Assembly: GCF_026151205.1 (NCBI RefSeq)
Contig: NC_087084.1
Span: 10,319,453 to 10,383,452 of the forward strand
Length of the DNA: 64,000 nucleotides
Reading direction: 5' to 3'
Source: Bolinopsis microptera
Taxonomy: Eukaryota; Ctenophora; Tentaculata; Lobata; Bolinopsidae
Every line of letters starts with the position of its first letter. The first letter of the stretch is position 1. Below are positions 48,601-59,629 of this stretch, in pieces. The notes beneath the pieces were generated by a model. It did not search any database, was not told the DNA's origin, and worked only from the letters and a program-made list of their open reading frames with translations. The position numbers were made by a program, and so were the translations under genes.

Positions 48601-51600
48601 TGCTCATTATTCATCTCTCTAACCTTCAGGATGTGCTGACCAGTACCTCTCAGTATTTCTTAGTAGGAGCTCCTGTAAACTCCTAGTTCCTGCTCTCACA
48701 TACAGCTCTAGTGGCTCCACCCATCCCTAGACCGGCAGAAATACCATTGTATTTATAGCTTTGTAGACTACGTTCTTATCTTAATCACCATAAGGCCAGA
48801 GGGGGGGGTAAATGGCACTTTTGTAGTTTTTGCATATTTGATAATAGCTACTGGAGACGAACAAAAAGAAAAAAACCGGATCAAAATCTGACCTTGCGCT
48901 TCTGAGATATCGCGCGCTCAATTTTGAGGTTTACCTGTAATTACATGTTAAACTGGAACTTTAAACGGCTGTTACTTTTTTGACCTTTCGATTCCTTAGT
49001 TGAGAAAACCGGCCAATCCCTGATCTTGAGATTTGGTACAGTGGTTCCTTGGACAATTATCCTCACATCTGGTGCAGCGATTTTTTTTATTTGACTCTGT
49101 TCTCAAATTATGAGGTTAACCATGTCAAAAATTCGGAAAATTTAATTGGTTAACCTCATAATTCGAGAAACGAGTCAAATAAAAAAAATCGCTGCACCAG
49201 ATATCTAGATAGTTGTCCAAGGAACCACTGTACCAAATCTCAATATCAGGGAGTGGCCGGTTTTCTCAACTAAGGAATCGAAAGGTCAAAAAATGTGTTT
49301 TGAGATAGATGCAATTTAGTGTTTTCAAAATTTTGAATATTCACTGGAATGTATCACAGTTCGTTAGTTAGGACTTTTTATACACTTAATAACGTTTGCT
49401 TGATCAGACCTGGCCGTCTCCTAAATGATTTTAGCCACTTTCAGTAGTTAATGTCCTTGTATTGTAAAAAATGAGGTTAACCAAGACTTCCTGTAAACAC
49501 TAACTGCTTAGAATTTGGTTGTTAACCTCGCTTTAGACCATATAACACTGGGATTGGTTTATCAATATGTTACTATGTATGTAGTAAAACATTTGTACAG
49601 TATAACGATTACGTTTTTGAGGTTAACATGTAATTGACTGGTCAGATATTCAAAAAATGAGAGGTTAACCTCATTTTTTAGCCATTTACGGGTAAAATCT
49701 TCTACTAAAATATGGTCAGTTCAAATCACCTTTGTCACGTGATTATAGTTGTAGGCATTGTGATACCAATAGATACCTCACTTCGATATTGTGGTACATT
49801 ACATAGGTAAGAATCGTATGTATATTCCCTACGGTACCAAAATGTGATGGTTAACCTCATTTTTTTCATTTTCTCAAGATAAAAGAAAGTCAATCAACAC
49901 GTCATCTATTTAGAAATTTGTATACCGTAAACTTACGATGAAAATAATAACTCTATCATTTGATCTATTCTCGATATATCTAAAAGAAGAGGTTAACCTC
50001 ATTTAATCACGTTTGGATATTACTTTTTCTGATAATTATGAACCTAAAATTTAGAGTTTACATTTGCTGACCGAAATAACAAAAAATTATGGCGTGTAAT
50101 AAAATATGAACCTCAATTTTATTAACCTCAATGTTGTATAGTCAATTTTGTGAAAATCGGTTAACCTCAATTATAAAATAAAGTTAATCAGCTACAAATA
50201 TGTGAATAGCAGCAATGTTTTTGTCATCAAAAATTAAATCGATTTAGAAAATAATATTTTGGTAGAATTTTTTGACCCCTTACCCCCCCCCCCTCTGGCC
50301 GAACACAATGATGCCTAATGGTCCTAAGACAATAACCCTAATGGTCAGTGTTTGAAAAACACTCATATGAATAGACACACACGCTCCTTCCCTAGCCGCT
50401 GCCTTGCTCACTGAGTAAATGGTTGTATTCAGTTTGGATTTGCTGCTCCTACCGTAGTCAAACAGCTGATGCTAGTAGTAGTAAATCTTTGAATTAATTA
50501 CGTTTATATAATAATAGTAAAACCACGATTTACTGTACGCACTGATGAAAGCCATGTGCTTTAACTGAGATTCAATAATCACAACTTTCATTAACCGTTT
50601 AATCCCATTTACCGATAACGAACCTTACCGTTATAACATTCAGTGAAATATCGTATGTATGCAGATTATCAAGTAGATCTCTGACGCTCTTCCGAAAAGA
50701 TGAAAAGCACCCTCAGAACTTGTCTGAACTTCAGAACTTGTCTGAATTTGCTCATACTTAGCATCTTAGTACCCCAACTTGTCTGTGGAGATGACATAGA
50801 AACAGCCATCAGCCCTTTAAGTGCAGCTGAAAATGATGCTCGAACAACTGCTAAATGCTCTGATGGATACACCATGATTGGTTGCAAGTTAGCAGAGGGT
50901 AGCACCTACCGCATCTCAGATGGGCTTTACTTTGAGGATGGTGGATGTGCTGCATTAGCAAAAGGTGCTAAAGGGGTTCAGGTGAGACAGCAATAAGTTT
51001 TCTCTTAAGATGTGCAAACCCTAGTGCAACTCTAGTGGACTGTTGGGCCTAACAATATGCACCCCTTATTCTATCATCAACACTAAAACATTTAGAAAGT
51101 TAGAATAAGAATAGCTTCTACTGATATGTACTGAGACAGGTTTTATTTGTTATTATTCCCAAATTTTGATAAAGAACAACTTTCAGAGTCAGGCAACCTG
51201 TCGGAAGAACAGTCAAATGTTCCAAGTCGTACTCAAAAACAGACACAGAGTGGATAAAGGTAAAACTGGCAGTCTCAAGTGTGATGACGGCTACACAATG
51301 ACGGACTGTCTGTTCTACACTGCTTGGTGGTCCCAACCAACTGGAGTGGAATCTGATGGAAGGGTGCCCTCCTGCACAGTGACCTGTTTAACCAGAGAAT
51401 GCTTCCTAAGTGCTATATGCACGATGACCAATATTGGTAAGTTGAAACGTAATCCCCTCTCGGTGCAGACTGCAGGTTACTTTTAATAATTACTCCAGTC
51501 TCCATAAATCTGTTAGTATTGCAACTTATAAACTAAGAGTTTAATTAAGTTTACAGTTTAGACTAAGTAGCGTACAATCAAATCCGTTGTGTGAATATAA

Positions 51601-54600
51601 TAACTCCAGCTGTTGACGGTGGATGGAGTGAGTTTGGTGTTTGGTCACAATGCTCTAAAGAGTGCGGTGGAGGAACAAAGAAGAGAGACAGAACCTGTAC
51701 TAACCCTGCACCTCAATATAAAGGAGCTGAATGCCAAGGAGAGGAATCAGAACACCAGGATTGCAACACACAAGATTGTCCAATTGACGGTGGATGGAGT
51801 GAGTTTGGTGGTTGGTCAGACTGCTCTGAAGAGTGTGAAGATGGTACCCAACAAAGATCTAGACAATGTTCCAACCCAGCACCAGCTAACGGAGGAAAGG
51901 AATGTGCTGGAGAGGACGAGGAGGAAAAGGAATGTAACACTCAAGCTTGCCCTGGTGAGTGAGAAGCTGGTTATATCAACTGCTAAACTTGGAGTTTAAG
52001 ATTCTCTTTCTTTTTACGCTACCAACTACTTCATCTCACCACACAGTGTAACTATTTGTGAAATGTGCCCACATTGCCACTTGTTTGCCTCAAGTACCAA
52101 CAAATTCAGACATTTCACAATTTCAGTGGTACAATGTGATGAACTAAACCTTGGTAACACTCACCTCTCGACCATTGTCCGTGTTAAGGACACTGTTGTC
52201 ATCGCAACCTGCTTCAAACCTAAACACTACGTTCTAATTGGTGAACACGAGGTCACGTGCCAGTCTAATGGACAGTGGACAACAACACCAACATGTGTAA
52301 AATGTGGTATGTACATAACTTTTACATTCCGTAACTGCCCTCCGTACATTACTAAATATTCCTCAAATCCTTTTATGGCAACATTTCTCTATTGATGATA
52401 TTATCATTTGAATAACATTTGAAAAACTTTTCCGCCAGCCATAAACTTATTACATGATGTTTTAGGGAACATCGTTAATAAGTTTATGGTAACTTTAAAT
52501 GGAATTAAGAGTGTAATGATACGTTGATTTCCAGATCAGTTTAAACTTTAAGCAATCTAGGTAAACTATAGGTAAAAATATAATATTAATCATAAGCTAA
52601 AATGTACTAATCTTTGTATTCTAAATGGGGAAAAGAAGAAACATTGTCAGTCAGTCGAGAAAATTGTCAGTCGGGCTATATGGCAGCTTTGTAGATGTTG
52701 TGACAATGCTAGTAGTGGTCCCAGGCTTGCGACTGGAACTGCGGTGTTTTAAATCGATTTAACGGTATACCAACGATCCACCTCCCACCTTGTTGTTTGG
52801 TACTTAGCATTAATAGTGTTAGCTGTAGCCATTTATAGCAAGAATCTTAAAACTAAAGGGGATGACAAGGAAAAGAGGAAGGAAAAAGAATAACGGAACA
52901 AACAATTAATTAAAGTATTTACAGGAGCATTAGTTATTGTAATTACAAGCTTCAATAATAAATCACAGACTAAAACATCTAATTAAAATGACACTTGGTA
53001 CGCTCGCCCATTTTCACTGGTCAGTCTGAACTTCGGTTTAGCACGTTGTACACTTATTCACCTAAGTTTCAGAATTTTTTCAGTTTAGCAGAGTTAGTAC
53101 CCGTGTTTCAATATAATCAAAAGATATCAGGGGAGTTCTTTAATAATGTTATGGTACAATGACTACTGTCAGTAATTATTCACTCCTACACATACAACCT
53201 CAATTCTAACTATATTTTATTAATTTACAGTACAGCACACAGCTCACCTATCTACCTACCTACAGACTGCTCATTATTCATCTCTCTAACCTTCAGGGGG
53301 TGCTGACCAGTACCTCTCAGTATTTCTTAGTAGGAGCTCCTGTAAACTCATAGTTCCTGCTCTCACATACAGCTCTAGTGGCTCCACCCATCCCTAGACC
53401 GGCAGAAATACCATTGTATTTATAGACTCCGTTTTTTTCCTAATCACCATAACGGTCCGAACACAATGATCCCTAATGGTGCTAAAACAATAGCTCTTAA
53501 TAAACGCACACGCTCCTTCCCAAGCCGCTGCCTTGCTCGCTCAGTAAATGGTTGTACACAGTTTGGATTTGCTGCTCCTGCCGTAGTCAAACAGCTGATG
53601 CTAGTAGTAGTAAATCTTTGAATTCTTAGTAGGAGCTCCTGTAAACTCCTAGTTCCTGCTCTCCCATACAGCTCTAGTGGTTCCACCCATCCACAGACCG
53701 ACAGAAATACCATTGTATTTATAGACTCCGTTCTTATCTTAATCACCATAATGCTCATAATGGTCCTAAGACAATGACCCTTAATGGTGCTAAAACAATG
53801 ATCCTTAATGGTCAGTGTTCGAATAGCGCTTATCTTAATAGATGCACACGCTCCTTCCCAAGCCGCTGCCTTGCTCTCTCAGTAAATGGTTGTATTCAGT
53901 TTGGATTTGCTGCTCCTGCCGTAGTCAAACAGCTGATGCTAGTAGTAGTAAATCTTTGATTTAATTACGTTTATATAATAATAGTAAAACCACGATTTAC
54001 TGTATGCACTGATGAAAGCCATGTGCTTTAACGGAGATTCAATAATCACAACTTTCATTAACCGTTTAATCCCATTTACCGCTATAACATTACCGCTATA
54101 ACGTTCAGTGAAATATCGAATGTATGCAGATTATCAAGTAGATCTCTGACGATCTTCCCAAAAGATGAAAAGCACCCTCAGAACTTGTCTGAACTTCAGA
54201 CCTTGTCTGAACTTGCTCATACTTAGCATCTTAGAACCCCAACTTGTCTGTGGAGATGACATAGAAACATTCATCAGCCCTTTAAGTGCAGCTAACGATG
54301 ATGCTAAAACAACTGCTACATGCCCTGATGGATACACCATGATTGGTTGCAAGTTAGCAGAGGGTAGCATCTCCCGCATCTCAGATGGGCTTTACTTTGA
54401 GGATGGTGGCTGTGTTGCAGTAGCAAGACGTGGTACAGGAGTTAAGGTGAGACAGCAATAAGTTTTCTCTTAAGATGTGCAAACCCTAGTGCAAATCTAG
54501 TGGACTGTTGGGCCTAACAATCTGCACCCCTTATTCTATCATTTACACTAAAACATTAAGAATTAGAATAGCTTCTACTGATATGTACTGAGACAGCTTT

Positions 54601-56850
54601 TATTTGTTATTATTCCCAAATGTTTATAAACAACAACTTTCAGAGTCAGGCAACCTGTCGGAAGAATAGTCAAATGTTCCAAGTCGTACTCAAAAACAGA
54701 CACAGAGTGGATAAAGGTAAAAGTGGCAGTCTCAAGTGTGATGACGGCTACACAATGACGGACTGTCTGTTCTACACTCCTTGGTGGTACCAACCGGCTG
54801 GAGTGGAGTCTGATGGAACGATGCCCTCTTGCTCAGTGACCTGTCTGAAAGACTATTGCTTACTGAGTGCTATATGTATGAAACCCTGGGGTACGTTCAT
54901 TTTAATTATAAGAGAAATTAGAAGAGTGTTTTTATTCCCCTAGATTTACTTGACAGAGTCATTTGGTTCTGCTGAAAGCTTCTATCATTGACATTCCAAT
55001 GGATTTAGAAAGCTTTTGGTTTGTAACTTAAAGGTGTCTCCATAACTGGGCAATATGGACATCTTTAAGCTTACAATATGGGTAGAGTATACCCAATAGT
55101 TTTATTGCTTTATGTTTTCATTTTTGTTTCTAAATCCTGTAGCAGAGTGGTAACACATGGTAAAACATGGTAAGCAAAGCATATATCAAGAATTAAACTC
55201 ACAATTTTGCAATGACGTTGCATGATTGTGACAACATATACTGGATAATGGATATATGTAAAGGAGCTTTTCCTTGTTACATATTATGTTTTAGTATTAA
55301 CTGAAACATAAGGTCAAACTAAGGGTAAGTTTTGTAAGAAATGTTATTATGTTTAATGACGTGTAGAAAAAGGGTCAGAAATTGAGAACAAGGTTTTTTC
55401 AAGTTCGTTTTAAAATTTAAAATTTTGTTTTTATTTTTGGTAGGCTATAATTGATGAATAATAAGATAAATAATTGTGTATTATAGAAGTGGCAGGTAGT
55501 ACTTAATAACTTACTCAAAGAACCATTCCTTTTCGATAGAAAAGAGGCCACCAGCAATCATTGGTGTGACGATAGGATCTGATTCATGTCTTCCCTCCAT
55601 CTCCTTCGCGGTAAGTTGCACCCATGTGAAATGAAGGGCCCAAGTAAAACCACCTAGTTGGGATTGAGACAAATAACGGGTATAGATCAACTGTTATCAA
55701 TCGTATATTAGTTTATCAAATGAACAATTGAATAATGATAATTATTATCATGAATAATTATTATTCAGGATTACATAAAGCTGTTGATTTAACTTTGTAA
55801 GGGCTTAAATTTAGTTTAAATTTCTGACTAAATTTGCTGTTCTATCAAGCTATTGAATAACAGCAACACATGTGACCAGAACATACGACAACTAAATTGA
55901 ATATCGATATTATCAATAGGAATACAAGAGAAGATGGTGGTTTTTAAAAATACAACTGAACTTGCTAATTCAAAATGATTTAAAGAACACTCACCTTTAA
56001 TATTGCTGCTTGCCACTTTATACGTCAAATCTTCTGCTTTTATTGGATCAATGATAGGACTAACAATACCACGAGGTTTTTGAGTCAGCTGATAAAGTAG
56101 AGGTTCTATCCAGTCCACATTACATTCAATATGAGAGTCTAAAAAGGTTAGAATAGGACCAGCTGCATTTAGAGCACCATAAATACGAGATCTTACCAAA
56201 CCTTGACGTTCAATGTTTCGTAAGACTTTAATTTTCGGGTCAAGTCCTCTGAGTAACCTTCCGAGATCCAGATCATCACTACAATCATCAACTAATATAA
56301 TATCTGCTAACAAGTGGGGAGGTGTCCTTTTTAAGACTGAAGTAACTGATCTCAACAGAGCAGATCGAGCCTCATTATAAAATGTCATGATGACACTAGT
56401 AGCAGGTAAATTACTCCAATCTTCTTTATGGTTCAGACATGTCCAATGCCGAGAATCAGAGATAAAACGGAAAGCCCCGATATTATCACTACGATTTTGA
56501 TCAAATGAATTGAGCTTCATTGGGTCAGCATCATGAGCTGCATTGTCAATGTACTCTTTGACATTAAAACTATCGACAACTGATGTGTCTACTCTATATT
56601 TGACATTAAGGTAAGGATCATGATAAATATCCTCCTCAGTTTGAAGCTTAGTCTCTACAGCTATGTGATTGTCATCTAAATGACCAACATCCCCATCATC
56701 TAGAGGGTTAGGGAAGATAAAGTCTGTTTTGGGCTCAGGAGTAGGTCTAAGGGTGATGAGTATGCTGTCTGTAGCTGGCATTGTCACCACATATATTATA
56801 ACTAGACATGCTGAGATTCCAACTAGGAATAGTTTCGCAACTGTTTTCAT
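36646..56850 (-). CDS. GALNT: Polypeptide N-acetylgalactosaminyltransferase
   Basis: Golgi type II membrane enzyme that starts mucin-type O-glycans by moving GalNAc from UDP-GalNAc to Ser/Thr. Exons in transcript order: 56850-55995, 55653-55515, 45294-45140, 44618-44450, 37824-37674, 37362-37256, 36796-36646. They sum to 1728 nt (575 residues and stop) with every phase matching. Visible: signal anchor about 7-25, stem, GT-A catalytic domain with [15 protein letters not shown] (about 155-169), VDDCSDD, the metal-binding DSH (238-240), WGGEN and the C-terminal catalytic half ([24 protein letters not shown]), then a ricin-B lectin domain (CLDSFGK...GGNQSW, ending KWKIAKV). Length is normal for the family. 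Which GALNT subtype it is cannot be settled by eye. Introns of 10.2 kb and 6.6 kb carry other genes on the opposite strand. Confidence 0.95.
37825..39427. other. GALNT intron, left part
   Basis: No exon recognised. The segment 38690-38780 has an inverted diverged copy at 57610-57730, so it is an interspersed repeat of unknown type. CACATATTATATTCCTC is repeated in tandem at about 38411 and 38439. Confidence 0.5.
39428..39735. repeat. Direct repeat left of the SRCR-like gene
   Basis: Begins ATAATTCGAAAGATTAT and includes CGACCGCCCACGTGCAAAT and a run through ACTACCAAAGAATACTATTA. It matches 41932-42140 in the same orientation. This copy has about 80 extra bases with CACGTGCACGTGC. Confidence 0.8.
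40058..41599 (+). pseudogene. Secreted SRCR-like protein with lysine-rich repeat tail, one in-frame stop
   Basis: An intronless frame of 514 codons nested in a GALNT intron. ATG at 40058 with signal peptide ([16 protein letters not shown]). From about residue 150 the text resembles a scavenger-receptor cysteine-rich domain: [20 protein letters not shown], and later [14 protein letters not shown] as its end, with an unusual insert between. The tail has three 20-residue units ([19 protein letters not shown]) from 60 bp DNA repeats at 41320-41500; the third has diverged. A TAA at 40610-40612 splits the frame inside the SRCR part, and the same frame resumes directly after it. So it is either a recent pseudogene, a read-through or intron case I cannot see, or a sequence error. 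The frame otherwise stays open for 330 codons, which argues for recent or no loss. The exact family is unknown. Confidence 0.6.
41320..41500 (+). repeat. Three 60 bp in-frame repeats
   Basis: Exact 60 bp period, in frame, starting AAAAGTGAGGACCTAACTCG each time. Copies one and two are nearly identical, and the third departs after its middle. They encode the lysine/arginine-rich tail of the SRCR-like protein. Confidence 0.95.
41932..42140. repeat. Direct repeat right of the SRCR-like gene
   Basis: Diverged second copy of 39428-39735 (TTCGAAAGATTAT, CGACCGCCCACGTGCAAAT, TCAAAGAATACTATTA), 2.5 kb away in the same orientation. Confidence 0.8.
42141..44449. other. GALNT intron, right part
   Basis: No gene recognised. 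A short TTTTGG repeat (read on the - strand) at about 44400-44440 starts just after the GALNT donor at 44450. Confidence 0.5.
45295..46549. other. GALNT intron before the surface-protein array
   Basis: No exon recognised. It contains the long imperfect inverted repeat at 46089-46192. The last few hundred bases should hold the promoter of array copy A. Confidence 0.5.
46089..46192. repeat. Long imperfect hairpin
   Basis: GGGAAGCCAAGGG and TTGGGGTATAATGGGG on the left pair with CCCCATAATACCCCAA and CCCTTGGCTTCCC on the right, around a loop of about 22 bases. Confidence 0.8.
46550..48247 (+). pseudogene. Array copy A: chimeric, broken TSP1/CCP surface-protein gene
   Basis: Exon 1 at 46550-46792 (signal peptide [17 protein letters not shown] and a first cysteine module, [10 protein letters not shown]). 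Exon 2 at 46931-47177 (second module, [10 protein letters not shown]), with an in-frame TAA at 47075-47077. A fragment at about 47643-47702 repeats the end of the other exon-2 type (TGTTCAACCAAAGAATGC). The TSP1 exon is cut to 47903-47940. The CCP exon at 48068-48247 is intact, and the last exon is missing. Head and spacer resemble copy C while the tail resembles copy B, so A looks like a fusion of two units by deletion. It could still give a short secreted protein ending at the TAA. Confidence 0.75.
48615..48790. repeat. Array spacer repeat, copy 1
   Basis: The text CTCAGTATTTCTTAGTAGG through ACCATTGTATTTATAG recurs at 53293-53450 and again in part at 53617-53755. It is the spacer unit of the tandem gene array. 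Confidence 0.85.
48794..50300. mobile_element. Palindromic inverted-repeat element rich in GGTTAACC
   Basis: The left end GGCCAGAGGGGGGGGTAA and the right end TTACCCC...CCTCTGGCC are inverted. The element interrupts the array spacer, and the related spacer at 53440-53470 reads straight through (CACCATAACGGTCCGAACAC), so an empty site is preserved. Inside, a near-perfect palindrome with arms of about 130 bases is centred near 49140 (48983-49290). GTTAACCTC or GAGGTTAAC recurs about a dozen times across the element, several as GAGGTTAACCTC. There is no long open frame. It is a non-autonomous DNA element of no family I can name. Confidence 0.75.
50340..50699. promoter_or_regulatory. Probable promoter region shared by array copies B and C
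   Basis: The 300 bases before the ATG of copy B are nearly identical to those before copy C (53860-54164), from TAAATGGTTGTATTCAG to the start codon. This marks the duplicated control region. No core promoter motif is certain. Confidence 0.5.
50700..52893 (+). CDS. Array copy B: surface protein with PCSK9-like modules, two TSP1 repeats and CCP
   Basis: Exons 50700-50981, 51187-51436, 51610-51954, 52127-52306, 52808-52893 sum to 1143 nt (380 residues) with matching phases; the three middle junctions are phase 1. Order: signal peptide (with a duplicated [12 protein letters not shown]), module 1 ([10 protein letters not shown] ... SQATC), module 2 ([10 protein letters not shown] ... SAIC), two TSP1 repeats ([30 protein letters not shown]), one CCP/sushi domain ([12 protein letters not shown]), then [13 protein letters not shown] and a lysine-rich end. 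The C..GYTMTGC...C...AxC pattern resembles the repeat modules of the PCSK9 C-terminal domain; that is a pattern match, not a proven relation. The last hydrophobic run is short for a membrane span, so anchoring is uncertain. TSP1 and CCP suggest extracellular binding. Only this copy of the array is whole. Confidence 0.8.
53293..53755. repeat. Array spacer repeats, copies 2 and 3
   Basis: Two partial tandem copies (53293-53450 and 53617-53755) of the 48615-48790 spacer, with a further CGCTCCTTCCCAAGCCGCTG block repeated at about 53511 and 53850. Confidence 0.85.
54165..54890 (+). pseudogene. Array copy C: two-exon head of the surface-protein gene
   Basis: Exon 1 at 54165-54446 and exon 2 at 54644-54890 give a signal peptide and two cysteine modules ([20 protein letters not shown]) with all splice sites and no stop. 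No TSP1, CCP or tail exon follows before the GALNT exon at 55515. Exon 2 ends [15 protein letters not shown]...KPWG, which is the copy A type, not the copy B type. It is a truncated copy. It could still make a short secreted two-module protein if the transcript reads into the intron. Confidence 0.75.
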
Positions 56851-59629
56851 GTTCTCCTTTCAATGTGCTAAAACAATCCTTGTATCATCACAAGCCTATC
56901 ATTGCTGCTGAAACAGTTCAACTTAAAATCTAGCTCCATAATTTGACAAATACTATTGTTAGAAAAACTACGATTTACTGCACCGACAATATATTGCAGC
57001 TAAATTTATGCTCACTGAAGATATCAGATTAAATTGAATTTTAACTTATTAAAGAACTCAAGTGATTTAAAGGCAAATGTGAATGCACACTTTTAATGTG
57101 ACAGATAATTGGACAATTGTGCAGTGTCCAACCAGTTATTAGAATTAGAATTAGAATGAGAATCAAATTTACACAGCAATACAATAAAAAAATAAATAAT
57201 TTAAAGATTCTTCGATCCGCTCTGCAGATCGAAGTCAAAAACTGTTAATAGTTATAACAATTGCGTTTCATGTCTTTCATAAATTTAAGCTTGTACAATG
57301 TGCATTTACAGCACAGCACTGACCTAGCCGGTGTGAACTCAAATAAAACTCTATGTGGATTGCTTACCAAATTTACTACCACATGCACAGCAAGAGCAAT
57401 CCTCTCTGTGAATGAACAATATACAGCCTACTATAAGAGCCCAGATTTTCACCAAATACTGGCCAGTGCACAATGCTTATTGGACCTCAAAATCAAACCG
57501 AACCCTACAAATTCGAATTATTTGCATACTAAAATTAAAGTAAAGTAAATTAAAGTAAAAATATAACATCACATCATCAAAAAGGAATTTATTGTGATCA
57601 TCAGATCATCACTGGAAAGTGTCTGATGAGGTGGTTTGTAGAATCGAAGTAGATAATTATTCGGAGAAAGAATAAAAGAGAATAAAAGTAATATAAACAT
57701 AGTCATAATGATTATCTGTGGTTTCATCCCTATTTATCAAAGAAGAAGTTTATTTAAAACCTGAACTAGGTTGTTTGGGTATACCCAAACATAATTTACT
57801 GATTTAAATTATTAAGATATTTCTATGAATATTTGTGATGATTTTATGTATCATTATGTTTCGTTTCGATTCGATTTGATTTGATGTCTACAAAGTATCA
57901 TGGCACTATATGGGAAAATACGTAATAAATATTTCCCAACCGACAGTAATAATTTATCAAATAAACTTTTATTAAATATTATTCAAACAATATGTACTAT
58001 GTACATTCAATTAAATCAAGTGATACAATTGGCAAAGCACAATACATAGGTAACAGAAATGGTCCATTGCTACCAATATTTCTGAACTTTAAACAATCAA
58101 ATATATATACACGTGTATGTACCATTCCAGTAGGACTAAGATGAAGGAGCCCACAAAGTCTTTGCTATTTCATGACATGAAGAGCCAAGAAAACAACAAT
58201 TTCAAGAAAACAACAATTTTATTTAGTATCAATTAAAGCAGACAAAAGTATATTTCATATATATATAACTAGCACGAACTTTAGATCAGATATCTTGTGG
58301 GACTTGGAGTAGCAAGAGATTGACTAGAAGGTATATACCTTTTACAAAGATACGTCGAGAAGAATCCAGGGTGATACAGGATCGGAGAGTGCAGACCAAA
58401 AGTTTACGCACCCACCTTTGCCTCCTGAGCTCTTGGTTGGATAGAAATTTATGCAAACTTGGTCTCCAAGTCCCTTTGTTAAAAGAAGTAATATTAACTA
58501 TGTCTAGAGTTAGTTGTTTTCCTGTTAGGGTTTGTGTGCTTTTTTCGCTCTTTTTAGTAGCTTCTATTTTGACCGATTTGCACTCACCTCTGGCTTTAGA
58601 GTGACAACATGACATTTTGGTAATGGTTTTCTCTCCTTTTTTGGAGTTCGGACTTTGGATTTATTTTGTAGCAACGCCGATCTAACGTTATTATACTGTA
58701 ATATAATATAGATCTATCTTTGTAAACCTTGTAAACCTTGTAAACCTTGTAAACCTTGTAAACCTTGTAAACTTTGTAAACCTTGTAAACCTACGCATAA
58801 TTTTCAAACACATATCATCTACATTTTTTATTATAATTATTTGCCTCATGCTGTTGGCCTGCCACTCACAAGTGCATGTGCGCGGCAATATCGTGGCATT
58901 CATGAAATGAAATCAGTTAAACAAAAATTTCAGTTAAACAAAAATTTCAATTTTATGCCATTTATTACAGATTAAACAAGTTTACAATAAATCAATTTGA
59001 TATTTAACGGAATCCTAATTCAATGTGCAGTATGGTTGTCACTCTTTAAATAGATTAGATATAGGTTGACGGGGCAAAGGAGTGTGCGTGCTGTTCGCTA
59101 TTGCTCACACCAAACGGCAACCTAGTAAATGTTTTGTATGAACACCGGTCTCCATAACGATACAAAATTAGGATTGTAGAATTTATTGTATAACTATTAG
59201 TGCAGTGGAGGTAGCGGTGTGGTGCATTAATAGAGTGACAGCCTACTGATTTAGAGTTGTTTTTAAGTGAGCATAATGGGTGTATTTTTGGATCTAATGG
59301 CAACTTTAAAATTTCTTTTAATCATTTATTAAATATCAGTTTAAAAATATATAAATCTGGAATCTGTTCACTCTGTGAACCAGTCCTATAAAAATGTCAA
59401 AAACCCTCCTAAATTAAATATTAAAAACGTCTCAGTAATGGAAATAGTCATACAATTAAGAAATTAACCAAATTCTTAATATCTACCTAAGAGAAAAATA
59501 CCTACCTAAGTCAATTTCTACCTGTAATACACTAAATATTAGGTTAAATACATAGGTGGTGGAGTCAGCACACATTTACCAAAATCAAAATTGTTCAATA
59601 GGAGGAGCCTGTGGGCCGAGATCACTGGA
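56851..59629. other. Region upstream of GALNT; repeats, no gene
   Basis: It holds the GALNT promoter side, an interspersed repeat at 57610-57730 (inverse of 38690-38780), an ATTAAAGTAAATTAAAG motif at about 57530 also seen at 36905, and a 9 bp minisatellite at 58722. The open frames at 57261 and 58286 have no recognised domain and may be remnants of mobile elements. Confidence 0.5.
58722..58793. repeat. GTAAACCTT minisatellite
   Basis: Eight tandem copies of the 9-mer GTAAACCTT with single-base changes in the sixth and eighth. Confidence 0.9.

Noticed and set aside
51613-51999. Second + frame over the TSP1 exon
   Set aside because: Shadow frame; the overlapping frame carries the conserved TSP1 cysteines and tryptophans and matches exon phases.
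53444-53758. 104-codon - strand frame in the array spacer
   Set aside because: It lies in spacer repeats, with no start context or domain; it stays open in more than one frame because of the repeats.
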